64,000 nucleotides of DNA from Gammaproteobacteria bacterium (GTDB taxonomy: Bacteria; Pseudomonadota; Gammaproteobacteria; UBA1113). The stretch is from NCBI GenBank assembly GCA_021773295.1, contig JAJFKI010000027.1, positions 107,234-171,233 of the forward strand. The letters are read 5' to 3'. The translations under genes were made by a program, and so were the position numbers. This document shows, piece by piece, positions 10,426 to 18,891 of this stretch. Below the pieces are notes generated by a model. It did not search any database and was not told the DNA's origin. It saw only the letters and a list, made by a program, of their open reading frames with translations. How positions within the stretch are numbered: position 1 is the stretch's first letter; each line of letters begins with the position of its first letter.

Positions 10426-11904
10426 TTGCGTCTTAAAGCAGTTGTTAATTATTTCCCCTTGGTTTGTATAAGCTTATTTTTCTTTTTGTCTTTGAACTAT
10501 TATTTAGCGTTGAAACTCTTGCCTGGCTATACCACTTACGATATTAAACGAATCTTTGAAATCGGCATGTTGTGCCTGATAGCACTTTATATTATCTTTT
10601 CTAAAGAACAGACTGAGCGCTGGCTGGCTGCGTTTCGATTGATCCCGGCAATAGCACGCTGGGCACTACTGGGTATTATGAGCTGTGGTTTAGTCTCTAG
10701 TTATTTAGCACCAATGACCATGATGGCCTTAGTGGAATTGTTAACTGTTTTATTATTATTTGTGTTTGCAATCTTTATAGCAGCTAACTTCTTATATCAG
10801 CCAGAACGTTATCAACGTGCTTTATTGGCGATTTTATACCTTGCCACGCTTACCTTTACTGCGGTTTTTTTTGTGGTATTAGCCAATCATCAGTGGCGAC
10901 TTTATGGCGGCTTTCCTGGCTTTGTTAACATTCGTTTTTTTTCACAGTTTCAAGTTTGGCTGTTGCCCTTATTGTCATTGCCCTTATTGCAAAAAAGCTA
11001 TCATAAAGCCTGGTGGGTAATTGGCGGATTATTAAGTGGTCTTTGGTGGATGTTTGTTTATGCCAGCAATGCAAAAGGCATGTGGGTGGCACTCATAATT
11101 ACTGCCCTGCTGATGTTAGTGATGTTCCGTCGGCGATGTATTAAATGGCTCAGCCTTCAAATTATACTTGCTCTGTTCGCTGGCTTAGTCTATTTCATCT
11201 TAGTTCACTGGCTACCGTCCTTGTTAGCTGAGCCCACTGCAGCTAGCACCGCAGCCACAACCGCTCACAGTAGTTATTTTTCACAGACATTGACTCAAAG
11301 CTCTGAGCCCAGACTCTATCTTTGGTACCAAGCGATTAAACTCTTTATGAGCCACCCTCTTTTTGGCGTCGGCCCGTTGCATTATGCTTATTATCCTAAC
11401 CAGTATGCTGCGCATCCTCACAATAGTATCTTATTGTTTTTGAGCGAATGGGGAGTAATAGCCACCCTGCTGTTAATGATTTGTGGTATTTGGGCTGCTT
11501 TTGCTTGGTTTAAACGTTTTAATATTGCCGCGATGGCGAGACTAGATATCAGTAAAAAGTATTGGATTTTAGCATTAACCGCGGCCTTGCTTGCGGGGCT
11601 TAGTTATTCGCTTGTGAGTGGCGTATTTGTGACGCCAATGAGTCAAGTTATGTTTGTTGTGGTAGCTGGAATTGCCTTTGCAAAATACCATGGAAAGGCT
11701 ACGAGTTTAAGCGTTAAAGCTAGTTGGCAATCGCACTGCGCGTTTATCGGCATTGTGATTGTGGCCTTAGTGTTACAAATTGGTATTAATGCCCCGATTG
11801 TTAAAACCTTACCTCAAGACGAACTAAAGTGGCTTGCAAAGTCGAACTTTGAAGCCACTTTAATGCCGCGCTTTTGGATCCAAGGGCGAATTGGTGTGGA
11901 TTAA
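10426..11904 (+). CDS. O-antigen ligase/polymerase family membrane protein (WaaL-like)
   Basis: Integral membrane protein of 492 residues with about twelve hydrophobic segments and a large periplasmic loop, typical of the Wzy_C/O-antigen ligase family (PF04932). The loop near residues 285-345 contains SSEPRLYLWYQAIKLFMSHP, FGVGPLHYAYY and the HPHNSILLFLSEWG stretch, the conserved His/Asn region of ligases. The start is TTG at 10426, with AAGGAG seven bases upstream. Because the nearby export system is the ABC type (Wzm/Wzt), which needs no Wzy polymerase, I infer ligase: transfer of finished glycan from undecaprenyl diphosphate to lipid A-core. It is convergent with, and overlaps by 4 bases, the small secreted-protein gene. 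Confidence 0.8.
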   Translation: MRLKAVVNYFPLVCISLFFFLSLNYYLALKLLPGYTTYDIKRIFEIGMLCLIALYIIFSKEQTERWLAAFRLIPAIARWALLGIMSCGLVSSYLAPMTMMALVELLTVLLLFVFAIFIAANFLYQPERYQRALLAILYLATLTFTAVFFVVLANHQWRLYGGFPGFVNIRFFSQFQVWLLPLLSLPLLQKSYHKAWWVIGGLLSGLWWMFVYASNAKGMWVALIITALLMLVMFRRRCIKWLSLQIILALFAGLVYFILVHWLPSLLAEPTAASTAATTAHSSYFSQTLTQSSEPRLYLWYQAIKLFMSHPLFGVGPLHYAYYPNQYAAHPHNSILLFLSEWGVIATLLLMICGIWAAFAWFKRFNIAAMARLDISKKYWILALTAALLAGLSYSLVSGVFVTPMSQVMFVVVAGIAFAKYHGKATSLSVKASWQSHCAFIGIVIVALVLQIGINAPIVKTLPQDELKWLAKSNFEATLMPRFWIQGRIGVD

Positions 11905-12299
11905 GAGCCTATTTTTACCTCTAGCTGAGTAGTTGATGGACCACCTAAGGTAGCGCACTCCGCTCGACCAACATTTGCTACTCTAATATTCGTGACCCCA
12001 GGGCTTGCCATTTCGAACATAAACGTGCATTTATTCAGACCTTGCTCATCTTGCTCATAAGTAACCTTGGTACCATCTTTTGTTGGCATCGTATAAGTCA
12101 TGCCCATCTGCCCAGGTGCCAGTGTTTCCGGGAAGCTTGATGTGTCGCCAGAAGTGTCTGAACCTGATGATTTTGTTACAGTAACTTGCCCAGTATTGCT
12201 AATTGATGGCACATCAGTTGCTACAGCAAAGGCAGCATAACTTGCAGTTAATCCAACAATAGCAGTCGAAATCAGTAATCCACGTATTTTTGGTTTCAT
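11901..12299 (-). CDS. Small secreted protein of unknown function
   Basis: A 132-residue protein with a clear signal peptide: MKPKIRGLLISTAIVGLTAS followed by YAAFA, cleavage likely before VATDV. The mature part is Ser/Thr/Gly rich at the start (VTVTKSSGSDTSGDTSS) and then mixed beta-like, with two Cys (KCTFMFEMASPG; RAECATLGG) that could form one disulphide. I do not recognise a family. The ATG at 12299 with GGGGG upstream is preferred to an in-frame TTG four codons earlier. It stands alone between the ligase-family gene (convergent) and wbpI (same strand), with a short inverted repeat upstream. Periplasmic or surface location is inferred from the signal only. Confidence 0.6.
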   Translation of the reverse strand: MKPKIRGLLISTAIVGLTASYAAFAVATDVPSISNTGQVTVTKSSGSDTSGDTSSFPETLAPGQMGMTYTMPTKDGTKVTYEQDEQGLNKCTFMFEMASPGVTNIRVANVGRAECATLGGPSTTQLEVKIGS

Positions 12300-12337
12300 A
12301 GTAGCCCCCAATTTATTTGTCTATAACTGTTATTCCT

Positions 12338-12360
12338 ATGGCATATTCGACATATGCCAT
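12338..12360. repeat. Nine-base inverted repeat between wbpI and the secreted-protein gene
   Basis: ATGGCATAT (12338-12346) and ATATGCCAT (12352-12360) form a perfect 9-base inverted repeat around TCGAC. It is 39 bases before the secreted-protein ATG and 40 after the wbpI stop. No U-tract follows on the minus strand, so an operator is as likely as a terminator. Confidence 0.4.
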
Positions 12361-12399
12361 TTGAGTAAAGTATAGCCAAGGTGGAGTGTAAGGCAATGT

Positions 12400-13542
12400 T
12401 TAAACAGCTATAGGTATGTCTTTTTGAGAATTATTCTGGTATGTATAAATGAATTTACAGATGAGCTCTGTTATCTTAGCGGCACTATCACCACTACCAT
12501 AGGGCTTAGCGGTTGTGCTAGGGGGATTAGCGTTTAGCTGTTTTACTAATGCTTTTACGATGCTATTAGCATTATCAGGCTTAACTAGCGTATTCCAACC
12601 TAATTCAACTAATTCCAGCCATTCGGTTTCGTCTCGTAAGGTCACACAAGGCGTTTCATGAAAAAATGCTTCTTTTTGCACGCCTCCTGAGTCCGTCACG
12701 ATTAATTGGGCTTGTTTTTCCAATTGCAGCATATCGAGAAACCCTAAGGGCTCAAGGATGGTGAGTTGTTGTAATACTTGATCCAGCAAGCCCGATTTAT
12801 CAAGTGCATGGCGAGTTCTAGGGTGTAGTGGTAAGACAACGGGGAAATCCTTTGCGACTTGCATTAATCCATTGAAAATAGCACTTAAGCGATTGGTATC
12901 ATCGGTATTTTCTGCACGATGAATGGTTGTTAAGAGATAGGGTTTATCTTTTAATCCTAATGTGTTGAGTATGTTGGATACTTTCTCTGCTTTTTGCCCG
13001 AAATAAAGAGCTACGTCATACATAACATCACCCACTAAATGTACCTTATCGGCGGATGTACCCTCTTGCATCAGGTTGTCCACGGCTGTCTGTGTGGGGG
13101 CGAATAGCAGGCTGCTAAGCCTGTCAGAAACGATACGGTTAATTTCCTCTGGCATTTTCATATTAAATGAGCGTAAGCCTGCTTCGACGTGGAAAACCGG
13201 GATATGTAATTTACTGGCGGCAATCGCACCAGCTAACGTTGAATTGGTATCGCCGTATATCAAAACTGCCTTAGGCTTTTCTTTTAAGAGTACTTGTTCG
13301 ATGGCTGTTAGCATTTGGCCTGTTTGTGCACCATGGGAGGATGAGCCGATTTCAAGGTTATAACTGGGTGGTGCCATTTCTAGCTCATCAAAGAAGACCT
13401 CAGACATATTGGCATCATAATGCTGGCCTGTGTGAACGACGATTTCCTTGAGTTCTGTCATTTGCTGAATTTGGCGAGAGACAATAGCCGCTTTCACAAA
13501 TTGCGGCCTGGCGCCAATGATGGTGACAATGTTTTTTTGCAT
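12400..13542 (-). CDS. wbpI: Non-hydrolysing UDP-sugar 2-epimerase, WbpI/WlbD type
   Basis: Cytoplasmic epimerase of the WecB superfamily, 380 residues. It shows IGARPQFVKAAIVSRQI, VHTGQHYDANMSEVFFDEL, VYGDTNSTLAGAIAASKL-like and HVEAGLRSFNMKMPEEINR motifs, then the UDP-binding LLTTIHRAENTDD and VTDSGGVQKEAFF. RSFNMxMPEEINR and DANMSE are typical of WbpI, which converts UDP-GlcNAc(3NAc)A to the manno form; true WecB usually has a different sequence here. The WbpA, B, D and E equivalents are at 25-29 kb, which supports this reading. It sits outside their operon, divergent from the glycosyltransferase-like gene at 13659. A WecB role (UDP-ManNAc synthesis) is the alternative. Confidence 0.85.
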   Translation of the reverse strand: MQKNIVTIIGARPQFVKAAIVSRQIQQMTELKEIVVHTGQHYDANMSEVFFDELEMAPPSYNLEIGSSSHGAQTGQMLTAIEQVLLKEKPKAVLIYGDTNSTLAGAIAASKLHIPVFHVEAGLRSFNMKMPEEINRIVSDRLSSLLFAPTQTAVDNLMQEGTSADKVHLVGDVMYDVALYFGQKAEKVSNILNTLGLKDKPYLLTTIHRAENTDDTNRLSAIFNGLMQVAKDFPVVLPLHPRTRHALDKSGLLDQVLQQLTILEPLGFLDMLQLEKQAQLIVTDSGGVQKEAFFHETPCVTLRDETEWLELVELGWNTLVKPDNANSIVKALVKQLNANPPSTTAKPYGSGDSAAKITELICKFIYTYQNNSQKDIPIAV

Positions 13543-13576
13543 AGTGTGCCCTGTTTTAAATCGTCTATGAGCGCTG

Positions 13577-13605
13577 ATTATACATCATTTTGGCAGCGTG
13601 GTAAT
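13577..13605 (-). promoter_or_regulatory. Candidate wbpI promoter
   Basis: On the minus strand TTACCA is followed after 16 bases by a perfect TATAAT (13582-13577), 35 bases before the wbpI ATG. It overlaps the opposite-strand candidate promoter, so the two genes could interfere with each other. Confidence 0.4.
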
Positions 13606-13617
13606 GTCTGATATAAT
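13590..13617 (+). promoter_or_regulatory. Candidate promoter for the glycosyltransferase-like gene at 13659
   Basis: TTGGCA (13590-13595), a 16-base spacer and TATAAT (13612-13617), with TGA just before the -10 giving an extended -10 (TGnTATAAT). The leader to the ATG at 13659 is about 35 bases. This is one of the best sigma-70 matches in the window. Confidence 0.55.
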
Positions 13618-13658
13618 GTCGACTTTCTGATTGAAGGCTAGTTAAATTTTAAACACCT

Positions 13659-14993
13659 ATGAACCACGATAAGAAGTACAATATCCTGTTATTAGCGGAC
13701 TTGGGACACCATACCGGTTGTTTGGCCGATCATATTAGGGCCATCACCGAGCACTCTCCCCATCACTGGTACGTTGAAAATAGCCTGACCTGTAAAGTGC
13801 TGCATAAACTAGATTTAAACATGTTCGACGCCATTGGCTTCCATTATTCGATTCGTCCTCACCATTATTATTACTTACCGAAACAACTTTATCGGAAAAT
13901 TAAGGCATTTAACGGGCTTAAGTTTTTGTTTTTGCAAGATGAGTATCGGGATGTAAGCACCGTTGAAGATTGTATTTTGGATCTTGGAATCAAGTTATTT
14001 TTCACCTTGGTGCGTGAAGAAAACATAGCCAAAGCCTATCCTCGGCTGAGTGGTGTAACCATGGTACCAATATTAACAGGCTATGTGCCTGATGAGTTAT
14101 GTAACCTCGATGCGCCACCGATAAAAGATCGTAGCCTTGATATTTTTTACCGTAGCCGTGTCAATGAATACTGGCTAGGAGAATTGGCGCAGGACAAAGT
14201 CACTATTGCCGAAGGATTTGAAAAAATCGCGCCTAAGCATAATTTGAAAATTGATGTCAGCGTTCGAGAGGAAGATAGAATTTATGGCAAGGCATGGTTT
14301 GAAAAGCTGGCTTCGGCTAGAGCCGTGCTTGCAACAGAAAGCGGCGCTAGTATTTGGGATTATGATGGTAGTATTGAGCGTCTCACAAGAAAATATTTGC
14401 ATAAGCATCCACGTGCTAGTTTTAAAGAGACTCGGGAGGCAGTGTTACAACCCTATGAAGCCAATATTGTGTGCTCAGCACTTTCACCGAGAATATTCGA
14501 GGCGGCGGCGTTAAGAACGCCATTGATTATGTTTCCGGGCTATTATAATGGTATTTGCCAAGAGGATATCCATTATCTTAAATTAGAAAAAGATTTTTCT
14601 AATATTGACGATATAATTGTTAAATTAAAAGATGATAGCTACTTAACTAAAATTACAACACGTGCATATGATGACTTAATTGCATCTAAACAGTACGCTC
14701 AACATAAGCTCTCAGCGATTGTTGCCTACAATATTGATGCTAACATCTATGATCAAGAAAATCGCATGTTTTATAGTAGTGAAGAAACAGCAAGAAATTT
14801 GCATAAAATAAAGCGAAAATTCTATTTTTTAAGTCTTTTCTATGTTGCAAGCGTTGAAGTTAAATTTATTGCGCACAATGCCTTTAAATTAGTATTTGAT
14901 AAACGATACTCTGCAAAAAGTAAGGTATTAATGCTATTTAAAGGTGCGCATAGATACTTGGCATACCTAATACCTAGGTACTTTGAGAGATAG
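13659..14993 (+). CDS. Glycosyltransferase-like protein (paralogue A)
   Basis: A 444-residue soluble protein with a Rossmann-like N-terminus (YNILLLADLGHHTGCLADHI) and a second domain containing VREEDRIYGKAWFEKLASAR, LATESGASIWDYDGS and SPRIFEAAALRTPLIMFPG. The last motif, with the Glu followed by AAA and a hydrophobic strand, resembles the nucleotide-sugar-binding end of GT-B enzymes, so a glycosyltransferase is the best guess. The C-terminal 100 residues are basic and hydrophobic, which suggests peripheral membrane contact. It shares the same motif series with the convergent gene at 14998, from which it is 4 bases apart. Its own promoter candidate is visible. Donor and acceptor are unknown. 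Confidence 0.6.
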   Translation: MNHDKKYNILLLADLGHHTGCLADHIRAITEHSPHHWYVENSLTCKVLHKLDLNMFDAIGFHYSIRPHHYYYLPKQLYRKIKAFNGLKFLFLQDEYRDVSTVEDCILDLGIKLFFTLVREENIAKAYPRLSGVTMVPILTGYVPDELCNLDAPPIKDRSLDIFYRSRVNEYWLGELAQDKVTIAEGFEKIAPKHNLKIDVSVREEDRIYGKAWFEKLASARAVLATESGASIWDYDGSIERLTRKYLHKHPRASFKETREAVLQPYEANIVCSALSPRIFEAAALRTPLIMFPGYYNGICQEDIHYLKLEKDFSNIDDIIVKLKDDSYLTKITTRAYDDLIASKQYAQHKLSAIVAYNIDANIYDQENRMFYSSEETARNLHKIKRKFYFLSLFYVASVEVKFIAHNAFKLVFDKRYSAKSKVLMLFKGAHRYLAYLIPRYFER

Positions 14994-14997
14994 CCTG

Positions 14998-16374
14998 CTA
15001 ACTAAATGGCCCTTTATCTCTATAGTAAATTTTTTTTAGAAAATCAATGACTTGTTGGCTATATTTTTTTGGAACCACAAGTGTAATAAAGCACATCGTA
15101 CTAACGGCAATCCAATAAAGTAATCTATTGCGAGTATTCGCTAGTAACACATGGGCTTTTAATTCAAATATATTTAAATGATTTCGATATTTAGAGACAA
15201 CACCTAAATATGTTAATAGTTTTTTATGTGTTACAGTTTTCAAAAAGCCAAGTTTAGCACTACCATTGTTAGCAATTGCACAGACCTCATTGAGGGCATG
15301 ATCAAATTTATTTATCATAGCAGGATATCGATACTCAGGATTTAATGCTATTTCATTATAAGCATTCTCTACAATATCAAGGTAGTTTGATTCGTCATGC
15401 AATAGATCTACAATTTCATTGAGATTGCTATGATCACGCCTCAAAGGAAGGTAGTGTCTATATGGTTTTAAGATCCCTGAATACTCGCCTTCATACAATA
15501 TCATAAGGCACTTAAGTGCTGCAGCTTCAAAGGCACGAGGAGAAATAACATTTATTACATATTTACCGTCAACATCTTTAAAATAAAGTTCAGAGAGCTC
15601 ATTAAATGTCACATTCGGATCTCTTTGCTCATGTTCTTCGACATTTTTTTGAATATCACCCGTAAAGTCACACACACTCGATCCACTTTCAGTACCAAGC
15701 ACAGCTCGACAATTCAATAAAAAATTAATCCACGCTTTTCCATATAATCTATCCTCTTCACGACATGATATATCAGTTCTGAGTTCATTGCGGTTTTGTA
15801 AGTCTGTTTGTACTTTTTCTGCAATCAGGTACTTTTGCTGCGCATGCTTACCAATCCAAGCTGAAAGTTTACGAGCCCGATAGCCTATATGACATGTTCG
15901 CTCCGAATGTTTTTTTGGCTTTAATTTCAGTAACCGAGTTTCAACATACCCTGGGAGCACAGTTTTTTTACATAATGGGGTAGATAGCTTCTTATCAGGA
16001 TACATTGCATCTTGAACTTCTTTACTAGCGAGACCAAAGATTATACTAATTCGCATATAATCAAGCGCTGAAAAAGTTGCATTTATCCAACGATAATCAT
16101 CCTGAATAAATAAAACTTTCATACCAGAAAAATGACGAATCCTTTCTCTAGCACTAGCATTTAAATAGCTATCATTGCAAATGATAATAGAGTAATGAAT
16201 AACAACCACATCATATAAAGCTAGATTAATTGATGGTGGTAAATTACCCCTATTATTTAGGATATAAACGTTGTGCTGAGAATACTTCTTAAATGCAAAA
16301 ATATGTTCTTTGATTGTACCAGCACAGCCACGATAATAATCACAGATAAGAAGTATATTTAATTTTTTACTCAT
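14998..16374 (-). CDS. Glycosyltransferase-like protein (paralogue B)
   Basis: A 458-residue relative of the gene at 13659. Shared landmarks are the N-terminal NILLICDYYRGCAGTIKEHI, a VVIHYSI strand, MKVLFIQDDYRWI, CREEDRLYGKAWINFL, LGTESGSSVCDFTGDI and ISPRAFEAAALKCLMILYEG. The order and spacing are the same, while the C-terminal part differs and contains a hydrophobic stretch (LLYWIAVSTMCFITLVVP) that may anchor it in the membrane. It is the last gene of the minus-strand polysaccharide operon, 23 bases after a methyltransferase, and is AT-rich. I infer a GT-B-like transferase building or capping the exported glycan; substrate unknown. Confidence 0.6.
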   Translation of the reverse strand: MSKKLNILLICDYYRGCAGTIKEHIFAFKKYSQHNVYILNNRGNLPPSINLALYDVVVIHYSIIICNDSYLNASARERIRHFSGMKVLFIQDDYRWINATFSALDYMRISIIFGLASKEVQDAMYPDKKLSTPLCKKTVLPGYVETRLLKLKPKKHSERTCHIGYRARKLSAWIGKHAQQKYLIAEKVQTDLQNRNELRTDISCREEDRLYGKAWINFLLNCRAVLGTESGSSVCDFTGDIQKNVEEHEQRDPNVTFNELSELYFKDVDGKYVINVISPRAFEAAALKCLMILYEGEYSGILKPYRHYLPLRRDHSNLNEIVDLLHDESNYLDIVENAYNEIALNPEYRYPAMINKFDHALNEVCAIANNGSAKLGFLKTVTHKKLLTYLGVVSKYRNHLNIFELKAHVLLANTRNRLLYWIAVSTMCFITLVVPKKYSQQVIDFLKKIYYRDKGPFS

Positions 16375-16397
16375 AATTATTCACGTATGATAATAAG

Positions 16398-17183
16398 TCA
16401 AACAGCCTTAGGTGTTAATTGGAATCCATGTAATCTGGCTAGATGCTGCATACAATCAGGATTGAAGGCTTTTGCTAAAGGTAATATTTGTCGATGAAAT
16501 TCAGAGTATCCCGTTGCTTTTTCCTCACCAACAATGGCTGGGTAAACAATACGAGTTAAGTAATCAAAGATACCCGTATGCATGCGGTCATTTACCTTAA
16601 ATGACTTTTCTAGCACTGGCATAATTTCTTCAAGAGGAGAATAATAATTAATTGCTGCACCCTTTAAAGGTTTCATTAAAGCTTTTGCTCTTAAATCATT
16701 GAGTTGTTCAAATCCCTCTGAATAACCTTCGATTAGGATTAGCTTGCCATTAGGTTTAAGCCATGTCTTCATATTATGAATTGCAGCAACTTGTTCTTCT
16801 ATATTTTTAAGATTAATTAAAACGCGTACACAGATGATGGCATCATATCGCTTATTGGTGTGTTGTGGGTGTACCAAATCTTCATGATAGAAGCTATTAT
16901 TAGTTTCGCCGCGCATTTTCTTCGCTGTTTCAATCATGCTTTCAGAGAAATCGAAAGCATCAACATGTTTAGTCAGGGCGCGTATTTCAGCAGTGAGTAT
17001 ACCATTACCACAGCCTATTTCTAACACTTCGTCATTCTTGTCTAAATATTTTAAAATAAAGTCGTCTTCTATTTGTCTTTGTGCGAGATCTGCAATATTA
17101 ACTAAATCTTTATCCGATTCTTTGATCGCTCTCTCATCCCAGAAACGATCTGTTTCACTTTTTTGTCTTACAATACTGCTCAT
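16398..17183 (-). CDS. SAM-dependent methyltransferase
   Basis: Class I methyltransferase of 261 residues. The SAM loop is VLEIGCGNGILTAEI at about residue 53, followed by VDAFDFSESMIETAKKM, the motif II/III region YDAIICVRVLINLKN and NGKLILIEGYSEG. The N-terminus (VRQKSETDRFWDERA) resembles methyltransferases in glycan loci. The start ATG is well supported: AAAGGAGAG lies inside the end of the upstream SGNH gene, implying translational coupling. In ABC-exported O-antigens a methyl cap often ends chain growth, so this enzyme and the one at 17911 are candidates for such a cap; that is inference. Confidence 0.75.
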   Translation of the reverse strand: MSSIVRQKSETDRFWDERAIKESDKDLVNIADLAQRQIEDDFILKYLDKNDEVLEIGCGNGILTAEIRALTKHVDAFDFSESMIETAKKMRGETNNSFYHEDLVHPQHTNKRYDAIICVRVLINLKNIEEQVAAIHNMKTWLKPNGKLILIEGYSEGFEQLNDLRAKALMKPLKGAAINYYSPLEEIMPVLEKSFKVNDRMHTGIFDYLTRIVYPAIVGEEKATGYSEFHRQILPLAKAFNPDCMQHLARLHGFQLTPKAV

Positions 17184-17185
17184 TA

Positions 17186-17857
17186 TTACTCTCCTTTTCT
17201 TTGTTGATTGATAATATCAGTACACGCTGCATCAATATATGGCTTGATTGTTGACGCGTAGTGTTCATGACCCAATTTACTCAAATGTAATAAATCAGGA
17301 TATGGAAGTAAGTGATTAGCTAATTTATCTTCGCCAAAATCATTAAATGCTTTTGCCATGTCACAAAAAGTCACATTAGTTTCTTTAGCTACGTCACGCA
17401 CAATCTCGTTATATGCTAAACGTTGCCCTTCAAAGCTTTTACCACACAGCATTATTTTATTTTTAAGGGTATTATGATTAGTAGAAACTATTATATGTTT
17501 AACACCAAAACTTTTAGCCCTAGCAATCATTTCTAGCATATTTGCCTTATAGGATGCTTTGCTAACTCTTGGCATACCATTATTAGTCACCCAACAATTA
17601 CAGTCGTTTAATCCAAATTGTAGTGTCATAATATCAGGGTAATGATTTTGTACATCTGCTGGAAATCTTAATAATCCTTGTCGTGTTGTTTCACCCGAAA
17701 TGCCTTTATTAAGCATTAGAAAGTTTACAGGCGTTGACAAATATTCCTTTTCAATATCATCTGAAATTAACGCTGACCAACGATATTTTGGATCAACGTA
17801 TTGGCCTTCAGTGATTGAGTCTCCCATAAAAATAATAGTTACTTTAGGCACTGTCAT
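17186..17857 (-). CDS. SGNH/GDSL-family hydrolase
   Basis: A 223-residue single-domain SGNH hydrolase. Block I is IIFMGDSITEGQYVD (catalytic Ser), block II has the conserved Gly in NKGISGETTRQGL, block III is LQFGLNDCN (oxyanion Asn), and block V is PDLLHLSKLGHEHYA (Asp and His). There is no signal peptide, so it acts in the cytoplasm if this start is right. The ATG at 17857, with AAGGGTG upstream, is preferred to a GTG at 17896. It sits between two methyltransferases in the polysaccharide operon, so O-acyl removal or transfer on the sugar precursor is plausible but unproven. Confidence 0.75.
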   Translation of the reverse strand: MTVPKVTIIFMGDSITEGQYVDPKYRWSALISDDIEKEYLSTPVNFLMLNKGISGETTRQGLLRFPADVQNHYPDIMTLQFGLNDCNCWVTNNGMPRVSKASYKANMLEMIARAKSFGVKHIIVSTNHNTLKNKIMLCGKSFEGQRLAYNEIVRDVAKETNVTFCDMAKAFNDFGEDKLANHLLPYPDLLHLSKLGHEHYASTIKPYIDAACTDIINQQRKGE

Positions 17858-17910
17858 AATAAACACCCTTTCATTAAGGTTATTGTCCAATTTCACAAAA
17901 TATAAGACTT

Positions 17911-18849
17911 TTAAAGTGTTGCTTCATTTTTATCTAACAACCTGATAGCTCCGTCCTTCCAACATGCTTCCTTTTCCTTAACACATACAGCGATCATTTC
18001 AAATGGTTTCATTAATAGCCTCCCAATTGTATTATTAATCGCGGACTCACTACAGTCCTTTTTATAGTATGATCGTAATTTTTTTTCATAGTAAGTATAT
18101 ATTTTGTCATATTTCTTTAGATATTCTCTCGTATTATATAAAAGATAGCCGTCATAGTTGATTTTCTGAATTTTAAAACCTACTGATTTGAGCAATGTAT
18201 TTAAGGTTTGTTTATTAAAATTTCTTAAGTGAACATAGTCATACTGACAGTCACAAAATTTAGAATAGACGTTTATATCCTCATTCAAAGGCACTCTAAC
18301 AACAAACTTTCCACCAGTACGTAGTGCGTGATTAACACCAAAAAGAAAATTTCCTACATTTAGCACATGCTCTAACACATCTGAAGCAACAATCGTATCA
18401 AACTGGTTGTAAAAGGGTAAATTCTCAGCATTGGCCATTGTAAATTCAATGTTATCCTTACCTTGATAACGTTTTTTTAGTCGTTCTAAATATGACATGC
18501 AAATATCTATACCTAAAACGGAACGACAACCTGCAGTTGCTAAGTGTTGCACAAGCCCACCAGAGCCAACGCCAACTTCACAAACATCCTTATCTTTAAT
18601 ATTATCACAATAGCTAAACAATTTTTTTGCTTGGTTTTTTAGGTAAATTTCTGGTTGAATCCTTTCTGCAAGATCATCATTTCCAATTCGATCATAATTA
18701 TCTTTGTAGGATGAAAACATAGCACTTTTTTTATCGCTATTGCTTAATAATACGTTTATTCCATCATCAGAATCTAACGTCCAATGACACTTATCACAGT
18801 ATCCTAAGCTGAACTCAAACGTGTCTCGGCAGTCAGGACATAGAATCAT
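17911..18849 (-). CDS. SAM-dependent methyltransferase with N-terminal zinc ribbon
   Basis: A 312-residue methyltransferase that begins MILCPDCRDTF and has a second pair in YCDKC, making a CxxC...CxxC zinc ribbon in the first 25 residues, as in several glycan- and tRNA-modifying methyltransferases. The SAM-binding core is VCEVGVGSGGLVQHLATAG, then VLGIDICMSYLERLKKRY and IVASDVLEHVLNVGNFLFG. The start at 18849 has GGGAGAGAC just upstream; longer starts would run into the palindromic-repeat arm at 18861-18890. It is AT-rich compared with the core genes. The role is probably methylation of a sugar or chain end in the O-antigen pathway. Confidence 0.72.
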   Translation of the reverse strand: MILCPDCRDTFEFSLGYCDKCHWTLDSDDGINVLLSNSDKKSAMFSSYKDNYDRIGNDDLAERIQPEIYLKNQAKKLFSYCDNIKDKDVCEVGVGSGGLVQHLATAGCRSVLGIDICMSYLERLKKRYQGKDNIEFTMANAENLPFYNQFDTIVASDVLEHVLNVGNFLFGVNHALRTGGKFVVRVPLNEDINVYSKFCDCQYDYVHLRNFNKQTLNTLLKSVGFKIQKINYDGYLLYNTREYLKKYDKIYTYYEKKLRSYYKKDCSESAINNTIGRLLMKPFEMIAVCVKEKEACWKDGAIRLLDKNEATL

Positions 18850-18860
18850 AGTCTCTCCCA

Positions 18861-18890
18861 TATATCCCCATCGTACTCCAAAATGCAATT
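18861..18890. repeat. Single arm of the dispersed palindromic repeat family
   Basis: TATATCCCCATCGTACTCCA followed by AAATGCAATT matches the left arm of the elements at 35036, 60713 and 62931. It fills the 40-base gap between wzt and the methyltransferase gene, with no second arm visible. Confidence 0.6.
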
Positions 18891-18891
18891 T

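Noticed and set aside
12400..13542. Calling the epimerase WecB
   Set aside because: The RSFNMxMPEEINR and DANMSE motifs and the wbpA-B-D-E set favour WbpI; WecB kept only as an alternative.
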